DNA from: Parachlorella kessleri
Taxonomy: Eukaryota; Chlorophyta; Trebouxiophyceae; Chlorellales; Chlorellaceae
DNA length: 64,000 nucleotides
Assembly (NCBI GenBank): GCA_001598975.1
Contig: BBXU01000983.1
Location: 51,864-115,863 of the forward strand
Reading direction: 5' to 3'
Shown: piece after piece, positions 1 through 12,264 of the stretch
Position numbering within the stretch: position 1 is the stretch's first letter
Layout of the letters: each line of letters begins with the position of its first letter
Translations under genes and position numbers: made by a program
The notes under the pieces: model-generated
The model's input: the letters and a program-made list of their open reading frames with translations, nothing else
Told to the model about the DNA's origin: nothing
Database searches by the model: none

Positions 1-144
1 TAGTTGATTGTGGCTGACCGTCCTTAAGCAGGGCTTGAACCGGCCATAGTGTCTGTGGTTTCTGTACATGGTGTGCACTCCATGACGCCATCGGACCTGC
101 TGTTCTTTCCATACAACAAAAGTGAGTATGTGCTGCGTGTACAG
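1..144 (+). other. Probable intron upstream of the first visible DEG9 exon
   Basis: No reading frame here gives the segment expected just before the exon at 145 (the conserved stretch with the catalytic Asp of Deg proteases). The strong acceptor ending at 144 fits an intron that runs in from outside the window. A donor-like GTGAGT at 122 would leave an intron of only about 23 bp, so it is unlikely to be used. Confidence 0.6.
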
Positions 145-3100
145 TGGAGGACGATGAGTTCTGGGATGGTGTTACCCCGTTGGAGCTTGGAGAGCTGCCG
201 GCGCTGCAGGAGAACGTAGCAGTGCTGGGTTACCCCATTGGAGGTGAGGAGGGCTGCTCTAGGATGTTGTGCTTGATTTGGCTCTGCAGGCATGGCTGGT
301 GTTGGCCTTGCAGAAGTGCAGCGAGCGGGGGCAGGCTAAGTTTAAGGTGGCGGTCCTAGGGCTGGGGGCCTGCTTGCCAGGAGGGTGTTCAGGGGTGCAG
401 GTGGTTAAGTTCCCGTTGAAAACTACACTTGTGGCACTGCATGTATATGTTCGCTTGCTTGTTCTTGCAGGGGACAGCCTGGCTATCAGCGCGGGTGTGG
501 TGAGCCGCGTGCAGATGACACACTACAGCCACGGCTGCATGAGCCTGCTGGCAGTGCAGACGGACGCCGCTATCAACAGTGGCAACTCAGGTACGGCATC
601 TCTCTCAGAACATCTTTACCATCTATAGCAGCAAATGGTACTTGTACATTGCAGGAGGCTTGCTGCCACCGTGCTACTGCCTTGGAGGGTTGGCACTCGT
701 GCTAGTTGTTTTGTTACCCTCGACAGACAGCACCCTTGTGACTGCGATTGGATGTATGGCTTGGGTGTGCAGGTGGCCCAGTCATGAATGCCAGGGGGCA
801 GTGCATCGGTGTGGCCTTCCAGTCATTGACAGGTGACACCCAGAGCATCGGCTATGTGATCCCCACCTCGGTGGTACGCCATTTCATGAACGACTACACC
901 AGGTGAGCCCTGCCCACAGGTACTGGGCTCTCGCTTCATTTGCCTGTTCGGATTTGGAATGGGTATTGAAGGACTGCTCCAGCCTTTATGGGGTGTTGTG
1001 GCCAGTTTCTCAAAACAAGCTCAGCCCTGCAGGTGTGTATGGGTTTGTTGCAAGTATTTGCTGTTTGTGAGCTTAGTACTCGAGTCAATTGACACATGCA
1101 AATGAGTTTGGTGCTTAGCCTACATGTTGCAAGTTTGCCATACAGGAACAAGCGCTATACAGGCTTCCCTTCTCTCAACATCACTTGGCAGGAGATGGAC
1201 AGCAAGGCCCTCAAGCGCGCCTATGGAATGGCCCCCCATCAGAAAGGCAGGCAGTTCTTCCCTCTTCAGTAGTAGCCTTGCTAATGTCTAGTGAAGCGCA
1301 TAAGGGCTGGGGTGTCTTGCATTAAGATCATGAGCTGCGTATGTTCTGTCTGACCCGTTCTCGTAGCATTTCTTGTATTGCCTTTGTTGCTGGAATAGGT
1401 GGCACTAGGGCTGGAGAAGGTAGAAAACCGGAGGCAATGGTGTTAGGAGCTCATGAGTTATGAGCTTGGTCTGTACGGGCGCAACACCAGCAACTCCAAC
1501 AAGACCTCAAGCCCAAACAAGTTCTGTTAACTGACTTTTGCAGGCGTGCTGCTGCGCGGCCTGGCTGCTGCCTCTGAGGAGGCAAAGATACTCAAGGCAG
1601 ACGACATCCTACTGAGGATCGACGGGGTGGAGGTAAGGAAGAACGCTTTGTGGGTTTTAGTGCCTGCTGGTCAGGTACTGGGTAGATGTGAGCACTGCTT
1701 GATCGCTGTGCGCTGCTGCTGCTGCCGCCACCATTGTGCTAACCCACCTAAGCACCTAGTTGCATTCAGTTGTGATGCCTTCTTGCAGCTGGGCAATGAT
1801 GGCTCGGTGCCGTTCCGCCACGGCGAGCGGGTTGACTTCAAGTACCTCATTACTCACAAGGCAAGCCAGGCTCATGTGGTCAGGATATGTTGAGCCTGCC
1901 TAGCATGCTGCCCCTGGCATGATTAGCAGTTTCTGATGGTAGCTGGCATCAATCACTGGGCCGGCTGAGAGAAATGGCGGTGGGTGCCTGGGTCTCTATG
2001 CATGCTCCATTTGTCTGGCATGTCCTGCTGCTTGCTATGTTGGGTGTTGGGAAGGAGCACTGAGCCTTGTAGCACCTACCTGGCCCTGCTTGCAGTTTGT
2101 GGGTGATGTAGTCAAGCTGGACATCTTGCGCGACGGCAAGGAGCGGTCGGTGGAGGTAAGATCGTGCCCTTTCGGCTATTTGCTGCTATTGATCGTCACC
2201 GTCTTGGCATCCTGTCAAATCCTAGTCCCTTGCGCTGAGCGACTGGGGAGCTGCTTTGCCGGTGTGTCTGCGCTCAAGTTGGCCCCATGCCCAGCTTGCC
2301 TCCTGGACACCAACCTGGTTCTCTTTCTTCTGCAGGTGCGGCTCAAGGAGTTCCAGCACTTGGTGCCGCCCCACCTGCACAACGGCACCCCCAGCTACTT
2401 CCTGGTGGGAGGCTTGGTCTTCACCGCCTGCTCAGGTGAGTGCTGTGTTTTGCTGCTAAGCCGCACGTGTCTAGGCTAGGCTTGCACTGGGTGGGGTGTA
2501 GCCATGCTGCTTGTTTTCAGAGCATGGAGCTGGGTTAGGCAGGTATTTGCTGAGCTCGACGTTACCAGCTAGCAATGGGTTCAGTAGAGCAGATACATAC
2601 CCTGGGGAATATACATCTCATACATCTCATCCTTGCTGCTGCAGATCCGTACCTGGTCCAGCGGTATGGCGGACTGGGCTCCTCCCCTGTCCGCCTCATG
2701 GCCAAGACCTACTTTGGGCTCAAGGAGAGCGCTGATCAGCAGGTGCGGACCACAGGGATAGGCTGCGGCTGTCGTGAGATGCCTGGCGCAGTAGCTTTTG
2801 TGACATGCCCTGGGTTCCCAGTCACTGTGCCCGAGGTCCTGGCGTTGTATGGCTCTAGCCATCCCCGACAGCCAAATTGCGCGTGCCGCTAGTGGTAGGT
2901 AGCCCAGGGGCATGCAGAGTACCAGTTGAGTAGTGGCCTTGTCGCTTGGCTTTGCTGCAGGTGGTTGTCCTGTCGCACATCCTGGCCTGCAACGCTACCA
3001 TGGGCTACGAGAGCACTGTGGGTGAGTATGAAGTAGATCTGCCGAGCTTTTGCCGTAGCTGTCGCTAGATGTAGTTAGCGTGTAGGCTGTGGTCAACCCC

Positions 3101-3887
3101 CTGGGGGCACAGGGCTGGAAGTGCATAGCAGCGCTTCGCCGAGTTTGTACTCCAGCAGATCAATTGTTTGCACCCACCGAGTAAGTCTTGCTAGAATGCA
3201 CCAGCAGCAAGTCTAGCGTGTGCAACAGGGCTTGGCATCGTGTTGTTTGTAGAGTCCCCCTACCTGACCCCCCTTGCAAGGCCTCGACCAGTGGTGGGTG
3301 GCATTTGTACATGCAGTCAAATATCTTGGCCCTTCCGTCGGGTGCTGTGCTGCAGGCATCAAGGACTCCCCAGTGCTGTCCTTCAATGGCAGCAAGGTGC
3401 AGAACCTGGCACATCTGGCGCGCTTGGTGGTGGACGCGCTGGACGACCCCAAGCAGCAGTACCTGCGCTTCGACCTGGAGTCATCCAGCAAGGTGTGTGG
3501 GACGATGAGGGGTGGTTGGAGGACAGAAGCCCCTCGTAAGCCGTCTGGCAGGGCTGGGGTAGTAGAGTAGTTGTAACACTGTATGAAGTGAGGCTGAAAG
3601 GGGGGGCCAGGTGGCATGCCCACGTTGCGATACAATCAGTTGGGCAGGAACGTCAACCAAGGGTTATGGGGCCTGCGTCAACGCTTCCATACCGTAGCTG
3701 ATGTGCCTTGCCTGGGGTGGTGCAGGTTGTGCTACTAGAGGCCAATGCAGCCAAGGAGTGCACCCAGAAGATCATGGATGACCACTCTATTGGCAACCAA
3801 ATGAGCAAGGACGTGGAGGCAGCGATCAGTAAAGCGCGTGAGGAGAAGGCGCCGCTTCAGCAAGAGCCAGAAGTGGCTACTGCCTGA
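145..3887 (+). CDS. DEG9: DEG9-type (DegP/HtrA) serine protease with PDZ domains, 5' partial
   Basis: Twelve in-phase exons: 145-243, 471-590, 773-902, 1146-1246, 1544-1632, 1789-1860, 2096-2155, 2336-2435, 2645-2742, 2961-3021, 3356-3492 and 3726-3887, giving about 408 residues. The first part carries the second half of the trypsin-like domain. The catalytic serine lies in the motif NSGNSGGPV, split by the 591-772 intron and followed by [12 protein letters not shown]. The PDZ region follows ([20 protein letters not shown]) and then the plant-type C-terminal domain ([13 protein letters not shown]). Order and spacing match Arabidopsis DEG9/DEG10 proteins, which are ATP-independent proteases; DEG9 is described as nuclear/nucleolar. 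The His and Asp of the triad lie upstream of the window. Introns 1247-1543 and 1861-2095 only keep frame with GC donors. Localisation cannot be judged without the N-terminus. Confidence 0.93.
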
Positions 3888-5447
3888 GGAAGGTGTGGGC
3901 CCCTGGGGCAGGCTAGTGAGCAGAGTTGGTGGTGGACCCGTGTCACGGCAGGGTGCGCACAGGTGGAGGTGGTCAGATCCTAGCCCTGTCTGTAGGCCCA
4001 GATTACCAATGGTAATCTGCGAGGTGGTGTGTAGAAGCCCAAGGTGAGCGGCTGCATTGCTAGTACGTGCTATTACAAGCTGGTTAACCCCTTCACCAAA
4101 TTGCGCGTCGTATGTAAGTCTTTCTTTGTCAAACGCCAGCCTGGCATGCAGTGTAGAGTAGTGGGATTTTCCCTTGTGTAAGCATGGGCCTCACGTGTAT
4201 TGCTGCCATAGTTGTGAGCGCAACCGGCAATGCTGGCATGCCTTCCTTTGTATCATGCTTGTTTGCATGTAAGTCATCCTGAGATGAGACGCCCCAGCGC
4301 CTTCCCTCCTCTTTTTTTCTACTAGCGTTCTTTTTCTGTGTCTGGCAACCTGGACCGTCCATTTTGCAAGAATTTTGGTATCTGTCTCTCCAAGTCGCAT
4401 GTCGTCCTTAGCATATCTTTGCCGGTTACATGCCCATCTGTGTCCTTGATGCCTAAAGCAGGATCAAGCTGTGTACATGCACCATGTGGCAATGAGAATC
4501 ATTGCAATGACAAGGCAGGACTATTGTGTACCGCTCAACAAGTGAAGCTTAGAATGAAAGGGTCTACCTACCCTTCACTAGTCTGCCTACCCTGACCCGA
4601 CCTGGGGGCATGTAATGGTGCCCCCCATTAATTGCTAAGCTACCTAACAAGTTGTTCAAAGGACTCCCTAACACAAAAGTGGCATGTACAACAAGTTCGT
4701 GATGAACCGTGGCCAAGATACTCAAGGTGGCAAGCCAGGGGTAGCAGGAGGACGTTCAATCAACCAAGGTATGGGGACGAACACAGACAGCCGTTTGGCC
4801 AATTACTCAAGGCCAAAGTCACGATGCAGTCCATGTCAAGCCACTGGTAGGGCACCAACATCGCAGCAATGTGCCGCCACTTCTGGTACGCTAGCAAAGC
4901 CCACTCAAAGGAAGAGGTTTCGAGGTATATGGCAAAGATACAGACAGAACCGCTTGCAATCGTGCTACACACACCTGCGCGGCATCACTGCAAGGCTGGC
5001 TACTCCAGGGTCTGGAGCCGGCCGCCAGGCAGCAGATGCACAGACATCTGTACAGCCCATGCTGCAAAACAGCTGCAAAAAGGTGGGCAAACCTGCGCAC
5101 ATAGTGTTTTGACTTCTAGGTAGACTATTAAAACAGACGCACCAAGTGGTGCTGTGGCTAGGGCCCCGGACACGGACCTTCCCGTCCTGAACTACCGCAG
5201 TTCGCTTGCAAACAACCCCGCTCCCATGCCCGCAGGCAGGCCTTTGCCACCGAGCAGCTAGCCATGCCTGCGACAGTGCCAGTCCGGCACTCAAGCCCCT
5301 GCCCTTCCCCGTGTAGCTCCCTCAGCGGCTGCCGGCAAGGCTGGCCGCCCTCCGCACGCTACCCCACCCATCCACGGCTGCCGTGCGTGCGGGTGGGTCC
5401 CTGCCCTGGCAGCGAGCTGGCGCCTGCACCGACACCCCCACTGGGCC
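3888..5447. other. Convergent intergenic region (3' UTRs of DEG9 and the Gln-rich factor)
   Basis: No gene is supported. ORFs of up to about 142 codons occur near 4684-5112 but show no domain, no biased composition and no splice support. The + strand has TGTAA at 4113-4117, 4266-4270 and 4612-4616 as possible DEG9 poly(A) signals. Confidence 0.6.
4113..4117 (+). terminator. Candidate polyadenylation signal (TGTAA) of DEG9
   Basis: TGTAA, the usual chlorophyte poly(A) signal, lies about 225 nt past the DEG9 stop. Two more copies follow downstream, so which one is used is unknown. Confidence 0.35.
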
Positions 5448-8400
5448 TCAGGAGACCGCCGACGACACCCCCGGCTCTTGCTTGATGCTGGCGGCGGCAA
5501 AGGCCGACTCGCCATGCATGAGGGCCTCGGCGGCAGTCTCCAGGGCTGCAGCCAAGCGGGGCACAGACTGATCAGTGCAAGTCGTGCGTGAGGCTGCTGT
5601 GGATTGTGGGAGTGGGGCGGCAGGCAGGCACCCGCGGCCTCCCGACTTGCGAAGGAGTGGTACTTGCAAGCCTGCCCAGCGACCACTGAGCCTCTGTAGG
5701 TGAGCCGCCCCAGCAGCCGTGCAGGCCTCTGCCCACGCATATGACACGCACAAGTACAAAGCGAAGCTCAATGAGCTTGCACACAACACCTTGTTAGCCG
5801 GCAGCACTCACTCGGCTGGAAGCTCTCAAAGATGTCGTCCAGGGCGGAGGGGGTGGGCGTGCTGATGCTGTTGGGGCTGTGGGCCATGCGCAGGGGGCTG
5901 AGGTCAGAGCCCTGGAGCAGGCGAGGGGGGCTCAGGGGGGGCGCCGGGGAGGGGTCCAGGCCCACCGCCCCCATCAGGGAGGGGTCCATCTTGCCTGCAC
6001 CAGGGGCACACGCCACAGTGGAAAGACTTTCAAATGGTAAAGACAGCTAGCTCCACTGCACCAGCCGCTGAGCTTGGCGGGCTTGCTCCCACATGAGCCG
6101 GGCCATGGAATAGATGATGCTGCCTACATAACATGTGCTAGGCACGGCTAGCAGGAGGCATGCGTCAGGGGACACATACATCGTGGCGCACTAAGGACTG
6201 CACGCTGCAAGATGCTCACCTTGCATGGGGCTCATGCGCGGGGCTGCCATCGCTTGCTCTGCTGCTAGGTTCGTCAGTCCGGGGCCCGCCGAAAAAACAG
6301 TTCTGCATGTTGCTGCTGATGTTGTTGCTGCTGGTGGTGGTGCTGCAGGGCAGCCATCTGGGCATGTTGCTGCTGGGCCAGCTGGGCCTTGCCAGCGGCG
6401 TTGCCACCCTCCTGGAACAGATTGAAAGTGGAGCCGAAGGAGGTTATCTGGTCCTGGTCGCGCTGCTGCTGCTGCTGCTGCTGGTGCTGTTGTTGCAGCT
6501 GCAGCTGCACCCCCGCCGCCAGGCCCCTGCTGCTGTGCTGCTGCAGCTGCGCATGGGGCGGCAGCTGCGGAGGGTGCATGCTGGCCAGCAGCAGCTGCCG
6601 CTGCAGCTGCACCCCGCCCGCTGGGCTCCCGGCGCCTCCCCCCGCCGCCTGCTGTGCCTGCTGGGGCGGCTGCTGGGTGCTCAGCGGCGAGGCGGGCAGC
6701 TGCAGCCCCGGCAGGAAGGCGGTGGCGTTGCTCAGGCTGCTGGGGTTGCCGCCGCCGCCGGCCACGGCCGCCTGGTGCAGGGACGCGCCCAGGTGCAGGC
6801 CGGCAGAGTGGCGGCGCAGGGGCGACTTGGTGGGGGAGCCGCCAGGCGACAGGTTGGGGAGCTCGACGATGGGGGAGCCGGGGCCGGGGGCTTGGCTTTT
6901 CATCAGGATCTCAAGAAAGGCCTGCAGCAGAGTCAAGGTTGTGCGGCTGGGATCAGGGATGGGACTCTTAGCAGGACCACCCAGCCCCCGGGACACCCCA
7001 GCAGTGCCGGGTGGGGAAGCGGCACGCACAACCTCAGCTACCCAGCAGAGGAAGTACCAGAGCAGGGTGGCAGGCAAAGCAGAGCTACCCAGCGAGCCCC
7101 ATTGCTCCCGAGATGAGGGGTCGACAGGGCAGCAACACAAGTAAGTACCCACAGGCAGCTGACACAAGAGCGCTCACCGTGATTGGGTCGTCACCAGAGC
7201 TGGTGGGGTCGAGCGAGCCCTGAGGCAGCATTAAGGAGCGTGCCGGCAGCTGCAGCTGGCTCAGGCCCAGCTGCCCCATCCCACCACCACCTGCCATGCC
7301 GGGCAGGTCGGCCAGGAGCTGCTGCGGGGCGTGGGGGGAAGACAGGTTGAGCTGTGCCTGCTGTTGTTGCTGCTGCTGCTGAAACTGGAGCAGCTGCTGC
7401 TGCTGCTGCTGCTGCAAGGGCTGCTGCTGGTGGTGGATCTGCAACTGCTGCAGGTTCAGGTGGATCTGCGGCTGGTGGCCGGCCTGGCTCACCGCCAGCC
7501 TGCCACCGCCCGGCAGCAGCCCCAGCCCTGCCATGCCATGCTCCGCCTGCTGCTGTTGCTGCCCGATGAACAGCCCGGGGAAGCCCCCCGCCTGCTGCTG
7601 CTGCTGCTGCGCCGGCTGGCCAAAGGCGGCAGCGGGCCGGCGGTCGGGGGAGGTGCGCAGCGGGGACCCAGACCCGCCCTGCTGCTGGCGGTAGGGGCTC
7701 AGCACGGGGGATCGGGTGCCGCCGGCAGCGCCTCCGAGGGAGAGTGGGTGCGACTGGAGGAACTGCGGCAGGGGGAGGTCCGCGTCGAGGCCCTGCAGGC
7801 CCAGCGGGTAGTGGTCCATGTCCAGGGGCCCCAGCATGCTGCGCGCGGCCTGCTGCTGCATCTGCAGATGGGAGGGGAAGGCAGGAGGGGTCTATGCTAG
7901 GAGTGTCTCCTTAGTACTTGTGGGTTCAGCAGGCAGCCGAGCTGATGCTGCCATGCACATGGCCGACCAAGCAAGCTTCAGCCGACAAACCCTTTGCCAG
8001 ATCCTGGCACCGCCAGTGAGAACAGTGACATAAGACAAAAGACAGACAGGACAGCCCAATGCGCCGCCATTTTTTTAATTGCAGGCCCCTGGCCGTGCTC
8101 ACCTGCAGTTGCTGCTGCGCCTGCTGAGCTCCCAGGGAGGACTGGGCCTGGTGCAGGCCAAAGGCTCCCAGCAGCGAGGAGGCGCCCCCCTGGGGCTGGT
8201 GGGCGCCCACGCCCGCCCCGCCCGCCCCCGCCAGCTGGTGTGAGGTATTGCTGTTGGTGGCGCCTGGGGAGGGGAGGGACTGGGTGGGGGTGCCAGAGGG
8301 GGTGGAGTCGTCATAGTGCTGGTGCTCCATCTGCAGGCGGCGGCAACAAGGACGGACACACTGTCAAGCCAGGGTGGGCAGGAGGGGCGTTGGCAGCAGG

Positions 8401-11400
8401 AGAGCCTGTAGGCAGCCGGCAGCTCTTGCCGCAGTTGAGTCACGGGCCGCTGGAGCAGACAGGTATACATGTCAAGCTCGGGACCCCCTTGATTGTCACC
8501 AGGGTGGTAGAAATATATTGGAGAGGGTGGGCCAGCGCATGCAGCAGGGGCGCCACCGGCACGCAGCTGGGCGCGCCGTGGCCTCCGTCCAGTGATACAC
8601 ATTGCAGCCAGCCCAATGGCGCCGGTGCCGTGAGCCCCAACCCGGTGGCTGGTCTGCCCTCCTTTGCACCCTTGCACACACCTGGTTTGGGCGCCTGGGG
8701 GGCAGCTGGCGCACGGGGGCGACGTCGGCGTAGGAGGCGGCCCCTCCCCTGCGAGGCACGTAGTCCGGGTCTTCCCTGCCCAGGGACAGCCGCCGCCGGG
8801 TGCGCCTGTCGCTGCCGCCTGCACGCATCACACGCGCGGCGGGGTAGCGTTGGATAGGTTACAGCAGCTGGAAGGGCAGCTCTTGGGAGGGGGAAAAATG
8901 GACAGCATGTAGCACAATCTTGAGGCGCTGGGTGCACCAGTGAGCATGCATACTGAGCAGCGTGCAAGGGGCCCACAGTCGTTCTGGTCCCACCAAACCT
9001 GTTGGCTGCAGTTGCCAGGGTTCCAATGCAGGCTCCACTATCACCAGAAGCCCACCACCGCAAGTGGGGGACATAGATGCAACACACGCCCCTGGCCAAG
9101 AAACCGACTAGGCTCGGCGCACACAACTCACCGCGCCCCTCCAGCTGCGAGAAGTCCTCCTGCTTGATGTGCGGGTGGTGTTGGTGGTGGGCGCCCTGCA
9201 GAGTGGAGCCCCTCAGGCGCTTCTCGCCGCCAGAGGAGGAGTGGTGGGAGTGGTCGACGCTGTCTGCAGAGGAGGTGGGCCGCGGCCGCCCCGCCGGCGT
9301 GCGGGCCACGGGGCTCCCCGCCTGCATTACATGCACAGCAAGGTTGGCGGGATAAAGCGGCGCGCTGGCCTGCCAGCTGGTCAGGGGCTTTGGAGGGCAG
9401 CTGCAGTAGGACGGTGCCCCAGGTAGACACACAGGATTCCAAGGGACGCTATGGATGGTGGGTATCTTGAAGGGTTGCCTGCCACCTGGCCGGCACAAGA
9501 AGGCAAGCAAGCAGGCACAAGAAAGACAACGCCCAGGGCAGGTCATGCGCCGTCCTTGGCACATAACGGGGCATGACGTAAGGGAAGGAATGCCCTCTGC
9601 AAGGTCTCACCGCGCGAGCACCATGCGGATGGCGGGGAGGGTTCGCAGCAGGGGTCAGCATGGGCAGCGCCTCGGTGGAGGAGGGCACGCCCACCCAACC
9701 CTCCCAAGAGGACCTGCACCACCAAGATGGCAGGAGCACCGGTGAGGCGCAGCAGCTTTCGAGATGGCTGACATTCTCACACACAGCTAGCTTCAAGCAT
9801 CTAGGACGGGCCACACATGGTGGCTGCAGAGCAGGCCGCGGCAGCAAGCAAAACACCCGGGTCATGGGCAGCACCCTGAGAACCCACCACCCATCATGCA
9901 AGGACTCGGCCACCTCACAAACGCTGGCTGCAGCCAAGGCAGACATACACCCATCTCCGCTCCATGCCAAACCATAACTCACGGTATCTGCGCATGGAGC
10001 AGGATGTGGGCGGCCCCCGTGGGCACGTCGTTGTTGGCCAGCACCCTGATGGGCGGCGACACGCAGGTTGACAGGCGCCGCCGGCCGCCTTGGTCGTATA
10101 CGGCCACCACCAGGCGGAAGGACTTCACCCCCACGTGGGTGCCGGCCTCATCAAACGAGAGGTAGAAGTAGCGAGGGTCCTGCGTGCGGAGACAGGGGAG
10201 AGCAGCAGAGGTGAGCGAGGCCGATGGGACAGAGAGCTGGCTAGCTGAAAGCAGCGAGTGCTGGCATCACCCGCACGACCCCCACACCCGACCACCTAAC
10301 TCATGTGCAGACTCGCAACACAGTGCGAGTCTGCACTGATTACAGTACATTGCACTGAATACAAGTCGCTCCCCTGTTGGAAGCGAACAATAGGCCCATT
10401 GTAACCTGCGTGTCTGCGAGTTAGTGCTGGGTGCAAGGCTCACCTTCATGTTGTTGTTGGTGCGGTCTGTGAGGTCTGGGCTGGGTGAGGTGCCCCAGGC
10501 TCGCTTGCCCAGCTTGCCAAAGCGCTGGATGGCGCGCAGCACGGGCCCGGAGCAGCCCTTCTGGCAGGCGGCGCGGTCCACAAGCGTCCTGCAACAATGT
10601 GGGCAGGGTAGCATGGCAGCTGTGAGGGCCGGGCATTGGCAGCAGCGTGGCATGACAGCAATTCCTTCCACCCCGTGGCACCCACGTGTAGTTGCTGGAG
10701 GCACCATGCAGCCACCAGGGCAGTCAATGATATCCGAATGCATGTAATCTGGCCTGAAGCAGCGAGAGGTCAAGCAGGCCTTGCACATCCTAGTACCTCC
10801 CGCCTCACACCGGCGCCCCACCTGACCTTTGTGCTTGCCATCACCTATCAACCCATGTTGCTGGCAGCGACCCCGTTTTGCCACCAGCTCATCGACGGGG
10901 ACCCCCTTCCAGGCCAAATACATCTCATAGCACCTAATGACGATAGTCTCTTTTGGAAGTCCATCCCTACAACCTGTATTGTTGACACGCACCACTCATA
11001 CTGCTCCTCCTCCTGGGAGCGCCCAGCGCCAGAGCCGCTGCCCTGCCCAGAGCCGCTGGCCCCCCCGCCGCCGGAAGCGCCACCCCCACCGCTGCCGGCC
11101 GCCCCCGGTGCACCGCCTGCAGAGTGGTGCTGGCTACCGCCCGCCTCCACCAGGCTGGCCGCATCATAGCACAGAAAGGCGTGGACCTGGACCCGGTACT
11201 CGTTGGCCAGCTGTACTTGGAAGCTGACAGCCGATTCCTGCAGGGGCACACGTGAAGGCCAGAATGATTTAGCGGAGCAGGCGTGCCAATCGACAGCCAT
11301 CAAGGACACTGAAAGCTGCCGGAGTCAAGGCTTTTCTAGCAGCCCTGAGTGCCATCGTCCCTGGATGCCATCGTGGGAAGCCGATGACCCAAGGTGCCTG

Positions 11401-12264
11401 CAACCCGCAACGTTGCCAGGTGCCTGGACAGCAGCTTCGTGCTGCCTGCTTTGAGAGCCTTTCCTATGCCCTCTCCCCCTCCATTAGTTTGTCTACCAGA
11501 CCGTCATTCAATAACCTTCCCTGCCGCTCACCCGGACTTCCTCCTTGAAGTTGTCGGTGCCCGTGTTGACCGCCTGCTTCACCGACAGCATGCGGCCGCC
11601 CTCCCCCGCCTCGCACAGGACCAGCTCCACCTGGTTGTAGCTCCATCGCCGCTTGCCTAGCTTGTAGGCACTGCACAACAAAGCCGCCGGTGGCAGGGTG
11701 AGCTTGCCGCCAGGACCAACCAGCCCCCAAGGTGTGCATACCTGGGAGAACTCTAGCTACCCTGCTGCATGGACTGCTGACATCGGTCAAGGAAAAGGGC
11801 TGGCTATGCAGCAGCACTCGAGGATGGGACACTCCTGACAACTGTCGCGCCCGCCTGTAATTTGTCTCGTGGATGGTGCTCTGCCCACATGCAACATCTG
11901 CGCCGCTGGCAGCATGCACACCAACCCATGTGGTGGGCACCAACAAGTCTCACAGATACTGCGGCTTACAAACGCTGCACTTCTGGGTTCGAGCCTCACC
12001 GTATCTCAGGCACCTCTCCTTGCAGTGCCTCTTGCAGGCTCACTGCAGAGTGCGTCAAAATGGGGCATGGCTGCAGGCCGCCTTGGCTCATCCCCTGGGG
12101 CACTGCCTTGCTAATGGATCACTGCAGATCTGCGGGGCGGGTATGATACCGAAACAGGGCGTGCTGCTGACCGAGCGCAAGCGCTGGGCCACAGCTCACA
12201 GGGGTTCGCTGGCAATGCTGCTCCTGCTGGTGCTACTGTCTGGCTGCTGCTGGACGAAGCTCAT
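5448..12264 (-). CDS. Gln-rich putative transcription factor (possible CudA/STAT-like DNA-binding region), about 1,040 aa
   Basis: Exons in transcript order: 12264-12200, 11670-11532, 11237-10993, 10588-10444, 10179-9983, 9713-9611, 9321-9132, 8818-8682, 8330-8103, 7861-7178, 6921-about 6220, 5994-5812, 5545-5448. Residues 1-264 are the only ordered-looking part: a segment starting YKLGKRRWSYNQVEL, then beta-rich stretches around VGVKSFRLVVAVYDQ and the motif SPPIRVLANN. The rest is disordered, with long poly-Gln runs (CTG/CAG repeats at about 6465-6490, 7360-7420 and 7590-7610) and Ser-Pro motifs. Two perfect SUMO-consensus sites are present, IKQED (about K351) and IKQEP near the C-terminus, which supports a nuclear role. 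SPPIRV and the preceding strand pattern recall the DNA-binding region of plant SH2 (STAT-like) and CudA proteins, but no SH2 domain is seen. An in-frame stop at 6274-6276 breaks exon 11 (see findings). Confidence 0.72.
6292..6297 (-). other. Homopolymer at an apparent frameshift in the Gln-rich factor
   Basis: A run of six A on + (T6 in the transcript) lies 16 nt before an in-frame stop. The following 50 nt and the next exon are open in the frame reached by adding one T, and that frame also fits the downstream splice phase. Either an indel or an unrecognised intron is present. Confidence 0.5.

Noticed and set aside
4684..5112. 142-codon + strand ORF between DEG9 and the Gln-rich factor
   Set aside because: No domain, no transit or signal features, no splice support, and it lies where two 3' UTRs converge.
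6160..7900. Long + strand ORFs rich in Leu, Cys and Ala opposite the Gln-rich factor
   Set aside because: They are the reverse frames of CAG repeats (CTG reads Leu or Ala), not independent genes.
10441..10996. 242-codon minus ORF presented as one open frame
   Set aside because: Only 10588-10444 matches the splice chain of the Gln-rich factor; the remainder is intron that happens to stay open.
11940..12010. tRNA-like T-loop sequence (GGGTTCGAGCC)
   Set aside because: The flanking bases cannot pair into a T-stem or acceptor stem, and it lies in an intron of the Gln-rich factor.
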